Part shown: positions 19,126-28,915 of the stretch, one piece after another
Layout: the number at the start of each line of letters is the position of its first letter
Position numbering within the stretch: the stretch's first letter is position 1
Assembly (NCBI RefSeq): GCF_013618625.1
Contig: NZ_JABRWO010000013.1
Location: 124,001-188,000 of the forward strand
Source: Bremerella alba
GTDB taxonomy: Bacteria; Planctomycetota; Planctomycetia; Pirellulales; Pirellulaceae
DNA: 64,000 bases
Direction of reading: 5' to 3'
Notes under the pieces: generated by a model
Database searches by the model: none
What the model saw: the letters and a program-made list of their open reading frames with translations, nothing else
What the model was told of the DNA's origin: nothing
Program-made: the position numbers and the translations under genes

Positions 19126-19802
19126 ACGCCTTGCGAGAGCATGTAGGACCTCTTGTCAACTACCCAGACACTCGCAAACAACTTTGTATCTACACATCAC
19201 TTGTTTCTAAGTACTTTCTTCTGACATAAACGCCGCACGTATTTTATACCCCAAGAGCAACACGCATTTACAAACGATTTACCCGCGTGAAATACAAGCA
19301 AGAAACACAATGTGAAAAAAAGATTACGATGGTTGCTTGACAACTCCGCCTCGCTTCGCAAAATTAGTCCCTATGTTGATTGGAAACACGGGACGCTGAA
19401 TGCGTCTTTAAAACCTCTCCTCTCCTCCATAACCTGTGTCATTCGTTGCAAATTGGTCGCTCTGACCAATCGTTCCCGGATCGCGAGAAGGACATCCCCA
19501 GGGAGTTCTGCGCGCTGGAAACAGCACAACGCATTACTCGGTTATGCTGATCATTTGAGAGAGTCGAGAGGGATAGAGTGCGTGCGAGAGATATTGCTTT
19601 CCGGCAAAGGGATTTGTCACATATAGGTTGGCAGAGCTCTCCGCTAAATAGTTTGAAGGGCGACGACTGAATGGACCGACGTGCGACAGGCTTTTGGGCC
19701 TGTTTATGGAAATCCCTTCATGCTTTTTAGCGTCCCGATCAACATGGTAGATTGCTTGTTCACTTGACTTGTCCTCCTAGCCGCTCGCAGAGCAACTAAC
19801 TT
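19126..19802. other. 677-nt region without a convincing gene
   Basis: An unusually long gap for this window. A frame at 19312-19626 begins GTG-AAA-AAA but has no ribosome site and no protein-like composition. Seen directly: a perfect 7-bp hairpin with a 5-nt loop at 19452-19470 (ATTGGTC/GACCAAT) and a hairpin near 19688-19706 (ACAGGC/GCCTGT) followed by TT. The region could encode a structured RNA, but I cannot assign it to tmRNA, SRP RNA, 6S RNA or RNase P RNA. Confidence 0.4.
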
Positions 19803-20759
19803 GTGCCCACTATCTTGATTGCCCTGGGCGCGAACCTCGGAGACTGCGGTGCTTCGCTCACTTTGGCCGTCGACCAACTTGCTTCCGATCCCGATTTTTC
19901 GTTGGAAGCAAGAAGCGAGCTCTTGACGACCAAACCCGTAGGTGGACCGAGCGGACAGCCTGATTATCTCAATTCGGCTGCGAAATTTTCCACCTCGCTC
20001 TCGCCCGATCAAGTTCACCAGAAACTGATCGACATCGAACAAAGCCATGGCCGCGTTCGCATTCAACGCTGGGGAGCACGGAAGCTTGATCTTGACTTAC
20101 TTCTCTATGGCCAGCAAATCACCAAGACCCCGCAGCTTACCATCCCTCATCCGCGGATGAGCTTCCGCCGGTTCGTCATGCAGCCGGCGGCCGAAGTCGC
20201 CGCTGAGATGCTTCATCCCGAACTGAACGCCACCATCGGGCAGCTTTGGCAACATCTCTCGGACGCGTCTCCGTTGGTCGAGATCGCCGCACTACCAGGC
20301 CCAGCGGTCTATCAGTTACTTGCGGCTACCGAAAAAGAACTTAGCGATTCGAAACTCTCGTTCGCCAACGATCTGCTTTCGTATCCCGAATCGCGGAACG
20401 AACTGATCGCTTCCCTGCAAACGCTGACCGAGCAGCAGTCGCTTCACGGCAGCCTTCCCCCTGGCTGCCGCGTCCGTATTCTTCCTTGGTGGCACGGGAT
20501 CGCCGAGGTCCTTACGCAATCGAATCGGGCTGTCCCACCAAGCACCGAGCCAGCACGACTGACGGTCTACTGGAACCGGCCTGAAGCGACCTACGGTGCC
20601 GTCGAAGAAGGCTGGTGGACCCACGAAGAAAGAAACGGCCTGCAAGCTCAATTAGCTGAGGCCGTTCGTGGGAACGTTCATGCGCCGCGTCTTTGGTTAG
20701 AGGATAACGACCTTGCGTCAGCCGTCACCGAATTGACTGCGGCCATTCAAGCCATCTAG
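19803..20759 (+). CDS. folK: FolK (HPPK) with long C-terminal extension
   Basis: A 318-residue protein. Residues 1-155 are 6-hydroxymethyl-7,8-dihydropterin pyrophosphokinase, the folate-pathway enzyme that transfers pyrophosphate from ATP. Motifs are IALGANLGD, the pterin-binding region around GGPSGQPDYLNSA, RWGARKLDLDLLLYG and IPHPRMSFRRFV. HPPK is normally about 160 residues; the remaining 160 or so residues here match nothing I recognise. They contain LPPGCRVRILPWWHG and PEATYGAVEEGWW and look like a real, globular, tryptophan-rich domain. The start is GTG; no strong ribosome site is visible. Confidence 0.85.
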   Translation: MPTILIALGANLGDCGASLTLAVDQLASDPDFSLEARSELLTTKPVGGPSGQPDYLNSAAKFSTSLSPDQVHQKLIDIEQSHGRVRIQRWGARKLDLDLLLYGQQITKTPQLTIPHPRMSFRRFVMQPAAEVAAEMLHPELNATIGQLWQHLSDASPLVEIAALPGPAVYQLLAATEKELSDSKLSFANDLLSYPESRNELIASLQTLTEQQSLHGSLPPGCRVRILPWWHGIAEVLTQSNRAVPPSTEPARLTVYWNRPEATYGAVEEGWWTHEERNGLQAQLAEAVRGNVHAPRLWLEDNDLASAVTELTAAIQAI

Positions 20760-20768
20760 GGGTATGTC

Positions 20769-20981
20769 TTAGCGCGAGTGATGCTCGGTGAGGAACTTCT
20801 CGGCAGCCTCTTTCTTTTCGCTAGGCACCAGAATACGAATGGCCAGGACACCGGCCAGACCGCCTTGATGGTCGTTGTCCAGAATACAGGGAATGCCCTC
20901 TTCCTTGATCGCATTTTGAATGATCGTAGCTTCCTCGTGGCTCTGGCACGTACGCACGGCCACAAAATCCATATCTTCCAT
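20769..20981 (-). CDS. DUF2007 small protein
   Basis: A 70-residue protein matching DUF2007 (putative signal-transducing protein). It opens with DMDFVAVRTCQSHEEATIIQNAI, where the cysteine-containing strand and following helix are typical, continues with GIPCILDN, and ends with a helix (SEKKEAAEKFL). The fold is ferredoxin-like and PII-like in related proteins; the role is unknown. Convergent with folK, with a 9-nt gap. Confidence 0.8.
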   Translation of the reverse strand: MEDMDFVAVRTCQSHEEATIIQNAIKEEGIPCILDNDHQGGLAGVLAIRILVPSEKKEAAEKFLTEHHSR

Positions 20982-21127
20982 AAGACCGTAACTCCTACTC
21001 TCGATGTCTAACTCAAGTGTTGCGGGCTCCCACAGCTGGGACGCGCTTCATACGGAATTGTAACCTAGTCTTGGCCTGAAGACCCAAACCATTCCAAATG
21101 ATTCTCTGTCGCGACAGGTTCGACCCC

Positions 21128-21562
21128 ATGGCCAACCGCAAACTGAAAACCGTGATTATCGATGACGACGCCGGAATTGTTCGTTTGGTGAAAACGATTC
21201 TTCGCGGGGCCTTCGGCAACGAGCTGGAACTATACGACTTTATCGACGGGCATGAAGCCCAACAATGGATCGGCAACAACTGTTGTGACCTGCTGATCAG
21301 TGACATCGAAATGCCGGAAATCAACGGCCAGGACATGCTCATCTTCGCAAAACAGCGCAATGCATGGACCCAGGTTGTTTTCCTGACGGGCCAGTCAAGC
21401 TGGATGCACGTGACGCAAGCCGTCGAAAATGGCGCGTCCGACTTCCTGCTCAAGCCGATCCAACGCACGGAACTCTGCAACATCGTCCAGCAGCACATCG
21501 AACGTGCCGCTCGCTGGCAGTCGGCCTTGTTTCCTAAGTCAACTGCCTCGGCCGGAGCCTAG
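21128..21562 (+). CDS. Single-domain response regulator (CheY-like)
   Basis: A 144-residue receiver domain with the acidic pair D12-D13-D14, phosphoacceptor D59 (LLISDIEMPEING), the conserved threonine position (FLTGQSS) and the lysine of FLLKPI. There is no output domain, so it acts through protein partners or phosphotransfer. No histidine kinase is adjacent. The ATG at 21128 is preferred; an upstream in-frame ATG at 21098 adds ten residues that do not fit the domain. Confidence 0.87.
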   Translation: MANRKLKTVIIDDDAGIVRLVKTILRGAFGNELELYDFIDGHEAQQWIGNNCCDLLISDIEMPEINGQDMLIFAKQRNAWTQVVFLTGQSSWMHVTQAVENGASDFLLKPIQRTELCNIVQQHIERAARWQSALFPKSTASAGA

Positions 21563-21781
21563 TTCAGACTGACCAGGCCACCTAAAACCGAAACGATCGC
21601 TACTACCTAACGCACCGAGGGCGATTTTTCTTGCTTGCGCAGAGACATTTGGCTGCGCAGACCTTATCGGTGAGGTAACGTTTCATGGCGAAATTTGAAA
21701 TGGATTTCGTTTCATGCGCATGTCGTGACGGATGACATACCATGACGCACTCCCCACCAAACGTTGCAGGAAGCGAATTAC

Positions 21782-23995
21782 GTGGTCTGCTGGAAGCCAA
21801 CATTTGCCGCTCTTTGCGCTGCGGTCTTGCTCATTCAGTTCGCGTCTGGATGCGCGTTCTGTCGCCAAGGTCGCTGGCGTGATCCTCAAATGGTTGCTCC
21901 TTGCCCGGAAGCCAACCCGAAATCGCAATATCCCCTTGGTATCTGGTGCAACCCTTGCGACGTCACCGCCATCGATCCGATTGACCTCGACGAGGCCAAC
22001 TCGCTCGCGAGTGCCGATCTATCGACCGCAGCCACCGGAAGCTTTGTTCAACTGTGTGCCTTCGACGAAGAAGTCGACGCCCCGGAAGCTTACGAGGAAG
22101 TCTCGACCAACCTAGGGGAAGCCGTCGTCGGTCGCCCTCTTAAACGCATGTCGAACATGCCCAATCTTTTGAACCACGGCGGCGAACGCATCGAAACGCC
22201 GTCAGCCCATCGCCTGGAACCTGAAGCGATCGGCGAGCCCACGAACCTCGGCCCCGAGTTCTTTCAAAGCGAACTGGGCGAAGGGGAAGTCCTTTATATG
22301 CCCGGCATGCCGGGCATGGTCGAGCAGTCGGTGCCGGAAACGGAATCGGCCGATATCCAACTTCGACAAGCCGAATCGTATTATGCGATGGCTGTCGATG
22401 CCGACCGGCAGGTCGATGAATCGGCAATGAATATGTATCTCGATGCGGCCATCGCAGCCTATCGCTACATGCAAGCAGTTCCGCCTCAACCGAAAACCAC
22501 CAAGGGTACCGAGCGTGCCTGGCAGGTCTACCATTCGTCGATCGCACGTTTGATGTTCATTGCCGACAAGTCTGGCTACATCGATAAAAAAGTCGGCATC
22601 AGGCTGCCAGTTAACGGCGGCTATAAGATCGTCGAGTTCGAATACGTCAACTTCCAACGCACCGCCGACGACTTCGACCGCTGGCATATTGTCGGCGATT
22701 ATCAATCGAAATACCTTCTCACCAAGCATCGCTCGCCGGGGCTCGGCGTACCTATGGTCTGCATTCGCGAGCAAAAGAAAGCCGACAAATGGTACCCCAA
22801 GCAAGTTCCCTTTTCCGTGACCGGCATCCTGCGGCCGGAAGCGGAAATGAATCTTTACGACGCGACCCTCGAAGCCCAGATCCCCGGCGGCACGCATGTC
22901 GAACAGGTCGTTGCCAAACTGGAGCTGTACGACCCACGAACCTCTGGCGATGTGGAACTCAACTGCCGCCAGGTTCCACTCGCCAAAGATACCACGGCCC
23001 CCTATGCCTATCTGCTCAGCCAAACACGCGGCGAGTCGGATATCGAGGCCTTATATCCTTACAAGGACACCGAGAACGACGGGCTATTCATTCTGGAACC
23101 ACATCGCAAGGGAAAGATCCCCGTCATCTTTGTCCACGGCCTTTTTTCGGCTCCGTACACATGGGCTGGCATTGCCAACGAAATTGACAGCAACCCTGAC
23201 TTAGCTTCCCGCTACGAAATTTGGGCGTTTCACTATCCCACTGCCGCACCCTTCCTGGAATCGGCCGACATACTACGAAAGCAGCTCGCTCAGATTATTA
23301 CGGAAATGGATCCGAGTGGGTTTGACCGAGATCTCCGAAATGCCGTCATGGTGGGGCATAGCATGGGAGGGCTCATTGCCAAGCTGCAAGTCACCGACAG
23401 TGGCAATACGCTTTGGGAGCACGCAGCCTTTCAGCCACTGAACACCCTTGATGCTCCGCCGAAGATGCAGCATTACCTGCGCGGTCAGTTTTACTTCACG
23501 CATTCGCCCAATGTGGGACGCATTGTCTTTATCGGCACGCCCCACCAAGGCACCACCCATCTCACGATCAAGGCCAGTCACGTTTCCGGAGCACTAGTCC
23601 ATGGAGGCCCTTGCCTGATCGATGCTCACAAAAAACTAGTCGAAGACAACCCGGCAGCATTTCGTAAAGAATTCCGCAAACGTGTGCCCATCAGTCTCGA
23701 CCTGACAAGCCCCGAAAGCATGCTGCTCAACGGCATCTATCGCCTGCCAATTCAACCTGACATTCCTCGCCACACCATCCTAGGAAACGGATGGTGGTCG
23801 ATTCACGATGGACAAAGTGACAGCGTGGTTCCTATCACGAGTGCACGGCTGCCGGCAGTGAATTCGGAAATCATGGTGTCTTCGATGCATACCAATCTCA
23901 ACCGAAACCCAGGCACGGTTTGCGAAGTTCTGCGGATCCTCCGCGTGCATGGAACACGCCCTGCGTTTGCCCGACAATATGTCCCAATTCGATAG
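21782..23995 (+). CDS. Lipoprotein with alpha/beta hydrolase domain
   Basis: A 737-residue protein. The N-terminus is a lipoprotein signal with lipobox ending at C24 (QFASGC). A middle part (about 90-430) has no recognised domain. The C-terminal alpha/beta hydrolase begins IPVIFVHGLFSAPYTW, with the nucleophile elbow GHSMGG (S527), and a late histidine (SSMHTNLNRNPG) could complete the triad. The likely role is an envelope-bound lipase or esterase. The start is taken as GTG at 21782 because AGGAAG lies 8 nt before it; a TTG 18 nt earlier overlaps that site. Transcribed alone. Confidence 0.82.
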   Translation: MVCWKPTFAALCAAVLLIQFASGCAFCRQGRWRDPQMVAPCPEANPKSQYPLGIWCNPCDVTAIDPIDLDEANSLASADLSTAATGSFVQLCAFDEEVDAPEAYEEVSTNLGEAVVGRPLKRMSNMPNLLNHGGERIETPSAHRLEPEAIGEPTNLGPEFFQSELGEGEVLYMPGMPGMVEQSVPETESADIQLRQAESYYAMAVDADRQVDESAMNMYLDAAIAAYRYMQAVPPQPKTTKGTERAWQVYHSSIARLMFIADKSGYIDKKVGIRLPVNGGYKIVEFEYVNFQRTADDFDRWHIVGDYQSKYLLTKHRSPGLGVPMVCIREQKKADKWYPKQVPFSVTGILRPEAEMNLYDATLEAQIPGGTHVEQVVAKLELYDPRTSGDVELNCRQVPLAKDTTAPYAYLLSQTRGESDIEALYPYKDTENDGLFILEPHRKGKIPVIFVHGLFSAPYTWAGIANEIDSNPDLASRYEIWAFHYPTAAPFLESADILRKQLAQIITEMDPSGFDRDLRNAVMVGHSMGGLIAKLQVTDSGNTLWEHAAFQPLNTLDAPPKMQHYLRGQFYFTHSPNVGRIVFIGTPHQGTTHLTIKASHVSGALVHGGPCLIDAHKKLVEDNPAAFRKEFRKRVPISLDLTSPESMLLNGIYRLPIQPDIPRHTILGNGWWSIHDGQSDSVVPITSARLPAVNSEIMVSSMHTNLNRNPGTVCEVLRILRVHGTRPAFARQYVPIR

Positions 23996-24371
23996 CTGGC
24001 CAGTACCACCGGCATTCTCCGTTTCATTCTTAAAACACGCCCACGGAAAATCTGCTTTTCCACTTTCCCCTAGCTCGTGGAATCAATGCGTTAATGTTGA
24101 TTATTCTCACGCTCTTGTCTGATTTATCCCAATTTGTCGGAAATGCCCCAGGCGGAAATCGCCGTTGAAGCTTTCAACGCGGTCACGCTCACGACTATAA
24201 TCCATAGGTTCGTCATACGATTGCCTGACCTTAAAGGGGTACTTGGGAAATCTCGAGCAACCTACCTCGCTTCGCACCAGGTGGACTCGCTTTGATTTTC
24301 ATCGTGAGCACACGCCTTTCCCCATGCCCTTCATGCTGATGCCTCGATTACTTTTCCAACACAGGAACACC
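23996..24371. other. Intergenic region with two small palindromes
   Basis: These 376 nt hold GGAAAA-TCTGC-TTTTCC (24045-24061), a possible weak terminator for the hydrolase gene, and CGTTGA-AGCTT-TCAACG (24163-24179), a symmetric sequence in the promoter region of the next gene that could be an operator. An in-frame extension of the next gene back to 24243 is not supported. Nothing else is recognised. Confidence 0.45.
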
Positions 24372-26975
24372 ATGATTCGACCAATGTGTACGGCAGCCTT
24401 GCTGCTGGGTCTTTGCGTTTCGCTGATCTCGTCTTCTTCCGTCGATGCCGCGCAGCTTGAATTGAAGAAGGGGGACAAGATTGTCTACATCGGCAATACG
24501 CTGGCCGAACGGATGCAATACTTCCCGCACTTCGAGACCCGTCTTCAGGCTCGCTTTCCGGAATTGAACCTGGTCGTCCGCGACCTTGGCTGGTCGGCCG
24601 ATGAAGTGACTCTGCGTCCTCGCAGCAAAGACTTCAACGACCACGGTCATAAGCTGGAAGATCACAAGCCAAACGTGATCATGGCCTTCTTTGGCTTCAA
24701 CGAATCGTTCGCCGGTCAAAAAGGACTCGCCAAGTTCGAGAAGGACCTCGATAAGTTCATCACCGATACCAAGAAGACCAAGTACGACGGCAAGTCTCCG
24801 ACGCTCGTGCTCGTCTCGCCCATTCCACACGAAGACCTTCACTCGCGAGTTCTGCCAAGCGGCGAAAAGACCAACGAAAACATCGCCGTGTATGCTCAGG
24901 CCATGCAAAAGCTGGCCGACAAGCATGACGTCGTGTACGTCGACGTCTTCGCCCCCATGCTCGAACCCATGGCCGGAGAAAGCGATCTGACCATCAACGG
25001 CATTCACTTGAACGACGAAGGCTATAAAGTCTTCGGCAAGGCGCTCGACGAAGGCCTCTTCGGTGCTGCTCCGAAATACAAGACCGACCTGGCCACGCTT
25101 TACCCGGAAGTGAAAGAGAAGGACCTGCAGTTCTTCTACGATCACCGTGCAGTCAACGGCTTCTACATTTATGGTGGCCGTAAAAATCCGTTCGGCGTGG
25201 TGAACTTCCCTGCCGAGTTCGCCAAGTTGCGGAAGATGATCGAAAACCGCGACCAACGTATTTGGAAAGTGGCCAACGGCGAAAGCGTTCCGGAACAAGT
25301 CGACGATAGCAACACAGGCGATTTCACCGCCATCGAAACGAACGTCAACCGTCCGGTCGATATCTTCGATCCAGCTGCGGAAGCCAAGACCTTCACATTG
25401 CCTGAAGGTTACGAAATCAACTTGTTTGCTTCGGAAGTCGAGTTTCCTGACCTGGAAAACCCGGTCCAGTTGGCATTCGATGCCAAGGGTCGACTTTGGG
25501 TAACCACCATGGAAACCTACCCGATGTACCTGCCTGGCACGCCTCCGGACGACAAAGTGTTGATCCTGGAAGATACCGACAGCGACGGCCAAGCCGATAA
25601 GCAAATTGTCTTTGCCGATGGCCTGCACATTCCCACCGGTATCGAACTGGGAGACGGAGGCGCTTATGTCGCCCAGCAGCCGAACCTGATGTTCCTGAAA
25701 GATACCGACGGCGACGACCAGGCCGACGAGCGAACCCTCGTTCTGCACGGCTTCGACTCGGCCGACTCGCATCACTCGATCAGTACGTTCACTTGGGGCC
25801 CCGGCGGTGGGCTTTACTTCCAGGAAGGTACGTTCCACCACTCGCAAGTCGAAACGCCTTACGGTCCGGAACGCCTCGCCAACGCTGGCATCTTCCGTTA
25901 CGAACCGACGACCGAAAAGCTGGATATCTTTGTCTCTTACCCCTTTGCCAATCCTTGGGGGCACACGTTCGACGACTGGGGTCAGAACCTCGTGGCTGAC
26001 GCTTCGCCAGGTGCCAACTACTTCGGTACGGCATTCAGCGGCGACGTGGTCTATCCACAGAAGCACGCTCGCATGCAGCAGTTCCTTAAAAAGCAGTGGC
26101 GTCCAACCGCCGGTTGCGAAATGGTTTCCAGCCGTAACTTCCCGGAGTCGGCCCAGGGCAACTACCTGTTGAACAACTGCATCGGCTTTCAAGGGATTCT
26201 CCAGTACAAAGTGAAGGACGACGGAAGCGGCATCCACGCCGACCCGGTCGACCCACTGTTGGTCTCGAAAGACACCAGCTTCCGTCCGGTTGATATTCAG
26301 TTTGGCCCCGATGGCGCACTGTACATTGTCGACTGGTACAACCCACTGGTCGGTCACATGCAGCACTCGCTGCGTGATCCGAAGCGTGACAAGCATCATG
26401 GTCGTATTTGGCGGATCAGCTACACCGGCAACGACCTGGTGAAAGCTGCCAAGATCGACGGTGCCTCGGTGCCCCAGCTGCTGGACCTTCTGAAAGAGCC
26501 AGAATACCGCACCCGTTACCGCGTTCGTCGCGAGCTTCGCAATAAGGACGCCAAGGAAGTCTCTGAAGCGATCGAAACCTGGATGGCGGAACTCGACAAA
26601 AACGATCCGATGTTCAATCACCACTTGCTGGAAGCCTTGTGGGTTAAGCAAAACCTCGACCTGGTCGACGCCGACCTGCTCAAGCGTTTGCTCACCGATG
26701 GCGACTTCCGTGCTCGTGCGGCCGCGACCCGCGTGCTGTGCTACTGGCGCGATCGCGTCCCAGGCACGCTTGACCTGCTCGAAGTTCAGGTCAACGACGA
26801 AAACCCACGCGTGCGTCTGGAAGCCATCCGTGCTTTAAGCTTCTTTGAAGGCGAAGACGTCCCGCGTGCCCAAGAGATCGCCCTGCAATCGCTTCTTCAC
26901 GACCAGGACTACTACCTGGAATACACGCTGAAGGAAACTTTGGAAACGCTCGAAAAGCGTGCCAAGCAAGGCTAA
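24372..26975 (+). CDS. PVC-type dehydrogenase with SGNH-like N-terminal domain
   Basis: An 867-residue secreted protein. A signal peptide (1-26) is followed by an SGNH/GDSL-like domain (about 30-250), then the PVC 'membrane-bound dehydrogenase' domain, a beta-propeller (about 330-700: AFDAKGRLWVTT, DTDGDDQADERT, DIQFGPDGALYIVDWY), and C-terminal HEAT-like helices. The SGNH block I reads GNT (T43) instead of GDS, and block V reads NGIHLND instead of DGxH, so hydrolase activity is doubtful. AGGAA lies before ATG 24372. The companion cytochrome gene follows after a terminator. Substrate unknown; the family is linked to periplasmic oxidation of sugars or other small molecules. Confidence 0.85.
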   Translation: MIRPMCTAALLLGLCVSLISSSSVDAAQLELKKGDKIVYIGNTLAERMQYFPHFETRLQARFPELNLVVRDLGWSADEVTLRPRSKDFNDHGHKLEDHKPNVIMAFFGFNESFAGQKGLAKFEKDLDKFITDTKKTKYDGKSPTLVLVSPIPHEDLHSRVLPSGEKTNENIAVYAQAMQKLADKHDVVYVDVFAPMLEPMAGESDLTINGIHLNDEGYKVFGKALDEGLFGAAPKYKTDLATLYPEVKEKDLQFFYDHRAVNGFYIYGGRKNPFGVVNFPAEFAKLRKMIENRDQRIWKVANGESVPEQVDDSNTGDFTAIETNVNRPVDIFDPAAEAKTFTLPEGYEINLFASEVEFPDLENPVQLAFDAKGRLWVTTMETYPMYLPGTPPDDKVLILEDTDSDGQADKQIVFADGLHIPTGIELGDGGAYVAQQPNLMFLKDTDGDDQADERTLVLHGFDSADSHHSISTFTWGPGGGLYFQEGTFHHSQVETPYGPERLANAGIFRYEPTTEKLDIFVSYPFANPWGHTFDDWGQNLVADASPGANYFGTAFSGDVVYPQKHARMQQFLKKQWRPTAGCEMVSSRNFPESAQGNYLLNNCIGFQGILQYKVKDDGSGIHADPVDPLLVSKDTSFRPVDIQFGPDGALYIVDWYNPLVGHMQHSLRDPKRDKHHGRIWRISYTGNDLVKAAKIDGASVPQLLDLLKEPEYRTRYRVRRELRNKDAKEVSEAIETWMAELDKNDPMFNHHLLEALWVKQNLDLVDADLLKRLLTDGDFRARAAATRVLCYWRDRVPGTLDLLEVQVNDENPRVRLEAIRALSFFEGEDVPRAQEIALQSLLHDQDYYLEYTLKETLETLEKRAKQG

Positions 26976-27003
26976 CTTTTTGGACTACGATAGATGACTA
27001 AGG

Positions 27004-27040
27004 AAGAGTCATCCTCGACTTGGGGATGGCTCTTTCTTTC
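27004..27040 (+). terminator. Rho-independent terminator
   Basis: AAGAGTCATCC (27004-27014) pairs with GGATGGCTCTT (27024-27034), 11 bp with one G-T pair and a 9-nt loop, followed by TCTTTC. It lies about 30 nt after the dehydrogenase stop and before the cytochrome start, so the two genes may be only partly co-expressed. Confidence 0.75.
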
Positions 27041-27076
27041 GAAAGACCGCCTGCCTACCCTCCGGAACTGTTTACG

Positions 27077-28846
27077 ATGTTGATTCGCTATCTACTGCTG
27101 GGTTGTCTGATGTCCGCGTGCGTTTTGCTCGCGACTCCCCAAACCGCTTCCGCCCAAGGCGCAACCGACGCCATGGTTCGCTTGCTGCAAAGTGGCAAGC
27201 TGCCGGAATCCCGCGTCGGCACGGTCGTCGGCATGATCGCCGAACGCGGCAATGCCGAGAACCTGGGCATCCTCTTTCAGGAAGCCACCAAAAACGACGC
27301 CTTCAGCCCAGCCCTGACGCTCGAATCGCTTCAAGCGTTGAAGACCGCCAGCGAGAGCCGCAACCTGATCCCCGCCGGCGACCTTTCCGCCATCAGCACA
27401 CTGATCGCCAGCGACGATCAGGCCCTGAAGACCCTCGGCATTCAATTGGCAGGCCTCTGGAAAGTCGAAGCCACCGCCGACACACTCGCCTCGCTGGCCC
27501 TTAATAACGATCACTCGCTGAAACTACGCCGCCAGGCGATCGTCTCATTAATCGCGACCGGCAGCGACCAAATGGCCGATACCGTCGCCCAGCTGACCCG
27601 CGAAGACCAACCGCTGCCGATCCGCTATTTGGGTGTCTCGGCGCTGACCAACATCGATCTTCCTCAGGCAGCCAATGCCGCTGCGAAGGTTCTTTCGGAA
27701 GCCGATACGTCGACCGATCCGGCCGACATGATCGACGCATTCCTGGCCGACACCAAGGGCCCCGATGCTTTGGCAGCCGCGCTGCAAGCAAAGGAAATCG
27801 ACGCCGATGTGGCCAAAATGTGTCTCCGCCAAATGTACTCAGTGGGTCGCTCGGATGCGTCTTTGGTCGACGTGCTAAGCGCTGCCGCCGGTATCGACAA
27901 CAACCCCGACCCGCTCACTGACGAGCAGTTACAAGCACTGGTCGCACAGGTTTTGGCCAAGGGTGATCCGGCGCGAGGGGAAGTCGTTTTCCGGCGTGCC
28001 GACTTGAGTTGCTTCAAGTGCCACGCGATCAGTGGTGCTGGCGGGGCGATCGGTCCCGACCTTAGCCCGGTGGGTGCGACCAGCCCGATCGACTACGTGA
28101 TCAACTCGATCCTCTTCCCCGAGATGGCCGTCAAGGAAGCGTACATCATGAAGTCGATCGTCGACTTCGACGGCAAGATGCACCAAGGCATCGTCGCCGA
28201 CGAGAACGAAGACCGCACGATCCTGAAAGATGCCAACGGCAATGAAATCATCATTCCCGCCGACGACATCGACCTCGAAAAGGAAGGGGGCTCGCTCATG
28301 CCCAAAGGCCTGGCCAACTTCCTGACTGAGGAGGAATTCCTGGACTTGGTCGCTTACATCGGGGAACTTGGAAAACCAGGCCCCTACGGCATTCGTAGCG
28401 AGCCCACCATTCAGCGCTGGCGTGTGCTGAAGGAAGTTCCCGCCTCGCTCCAAGGGGAAGCAAACCCATCGGCCGGCGAGTTTGAATCGCAGATATTGGG
28501 CCTCGATGCCGATTCTTGGCTGTCCATGTACGGCAAGGTGAACGGCGACCTACCCCTGTCTGACCTCAGCGAAATCGAAAGTCCGGTCTTGTTTCTTCAA
28601 GCCGAAATCGAAGTCGTCGACGGTGGAGATATCGGAGTCGATTTAAACCACCAGGCCGGCGTCACGGTGTGGATCACCGACGACGAGTTCCCGGGCACCG
28701 AACCGATCAACACCAGCATCTTGCCTGGTCGACACAAGGTCACCTTCCGCTTGGATACGCGAACCTTCCCCGGCAAAACGTTCCGCGCCGTCGTCACCAA
28801 GCCAGCCGGTTCCGACGCCCAGTACACGGTAGTCGGCGGAAGCTAG
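27077..28846 (+). CDS. HEAT-repeat c-type cytochrome, PVC heme-binding family
   Basis: A 589-residue periplasmic protein. Signal peptide at 1-26 (ending TASAQG), then helical HEAT-like repeats (about 30-290), a c-type heme domain with CFKCH at residues 312-316 and the family context GAIGPDLSPVGA, and a C-terminal domain of about 130 residues. This is the PVC/Verrucomicrobium-type heme-binding family (TIGR02603-like). It probably accepts electrons from the neighbouring dehydrogenase. The ATG at 27077 starts the signal peptide; the in-frame extension to 27020 lies inside the preceding terminator and is rejected. Confidence 0.85.
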   Translation: MLIRYLLLGCLMSACVLLATPQTASAQGATDAMVRLLQSGKLPESRVGTVVGMIAERGNAENLGILFQEATKNDAFSPALTLESLQALKTASESRNLIPAGDLSAISTLIASDDQALKTLGIQLAGLWKVEATADTLASLALNNDHSLKLRRQAIVSLIATGSDQMADTVAQLTREDQPLPIRYLGVSALTNIDLPQAANAAAKVLSEADTSTDPADMIDAFLADTKGPDALAAALQAKEIDADVAKMCLRQMYSVGRSDASLVDVLSAAAGIDNNPDPLTDEQLQALVAQVLAKGDPARGEVVFRRADLSCFKCHAISGAGGAIGPDLSPVGATSPIDYVINSILFPEMAVKEAYIMKSIVDFDGKMHQGIVADENEDRTILKDANGNEIIIPADDIDLEKEGGSLMPKGLANFLTEEEFLDLVAYIGELGKPGPYGIRSEPTIQRWRVLKEVPASLQGEANPSAGEFESQILGLDADSWLSMYGKVNGDLPLSDLSEIESPVLFLQAEIEVVDGGDIGVDLNHQAGVTVWITDDEFPGTEPINTSILPGRHKVTFRLDTRTFPGKTFRAVVTKPAGSDAQYTVVGGS

Positions 28847-28915
28847 TTGGGACGTCCCCGCAGGGTACCCAGCGGTGACAGCGCAGCAAACCACGAACAA
28901 TGTTCCCACATTGCT

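Noticed and set aside
19312-19626. 104-codon plus-strand frame starting GTG-AAA-AAA
   Set aside because: No ribosome site, composition unlike neighbours, no recognisable domain; treated as part of a non-coding gap.
24348-26651. Very long open frame (767 codons) on the minus strand
   Set aside because: It lies fully inside the PVC dehydrogenase gene on the plus strand, which has a clear signal peptide and domains. The antisense frame is open because of codon bias.
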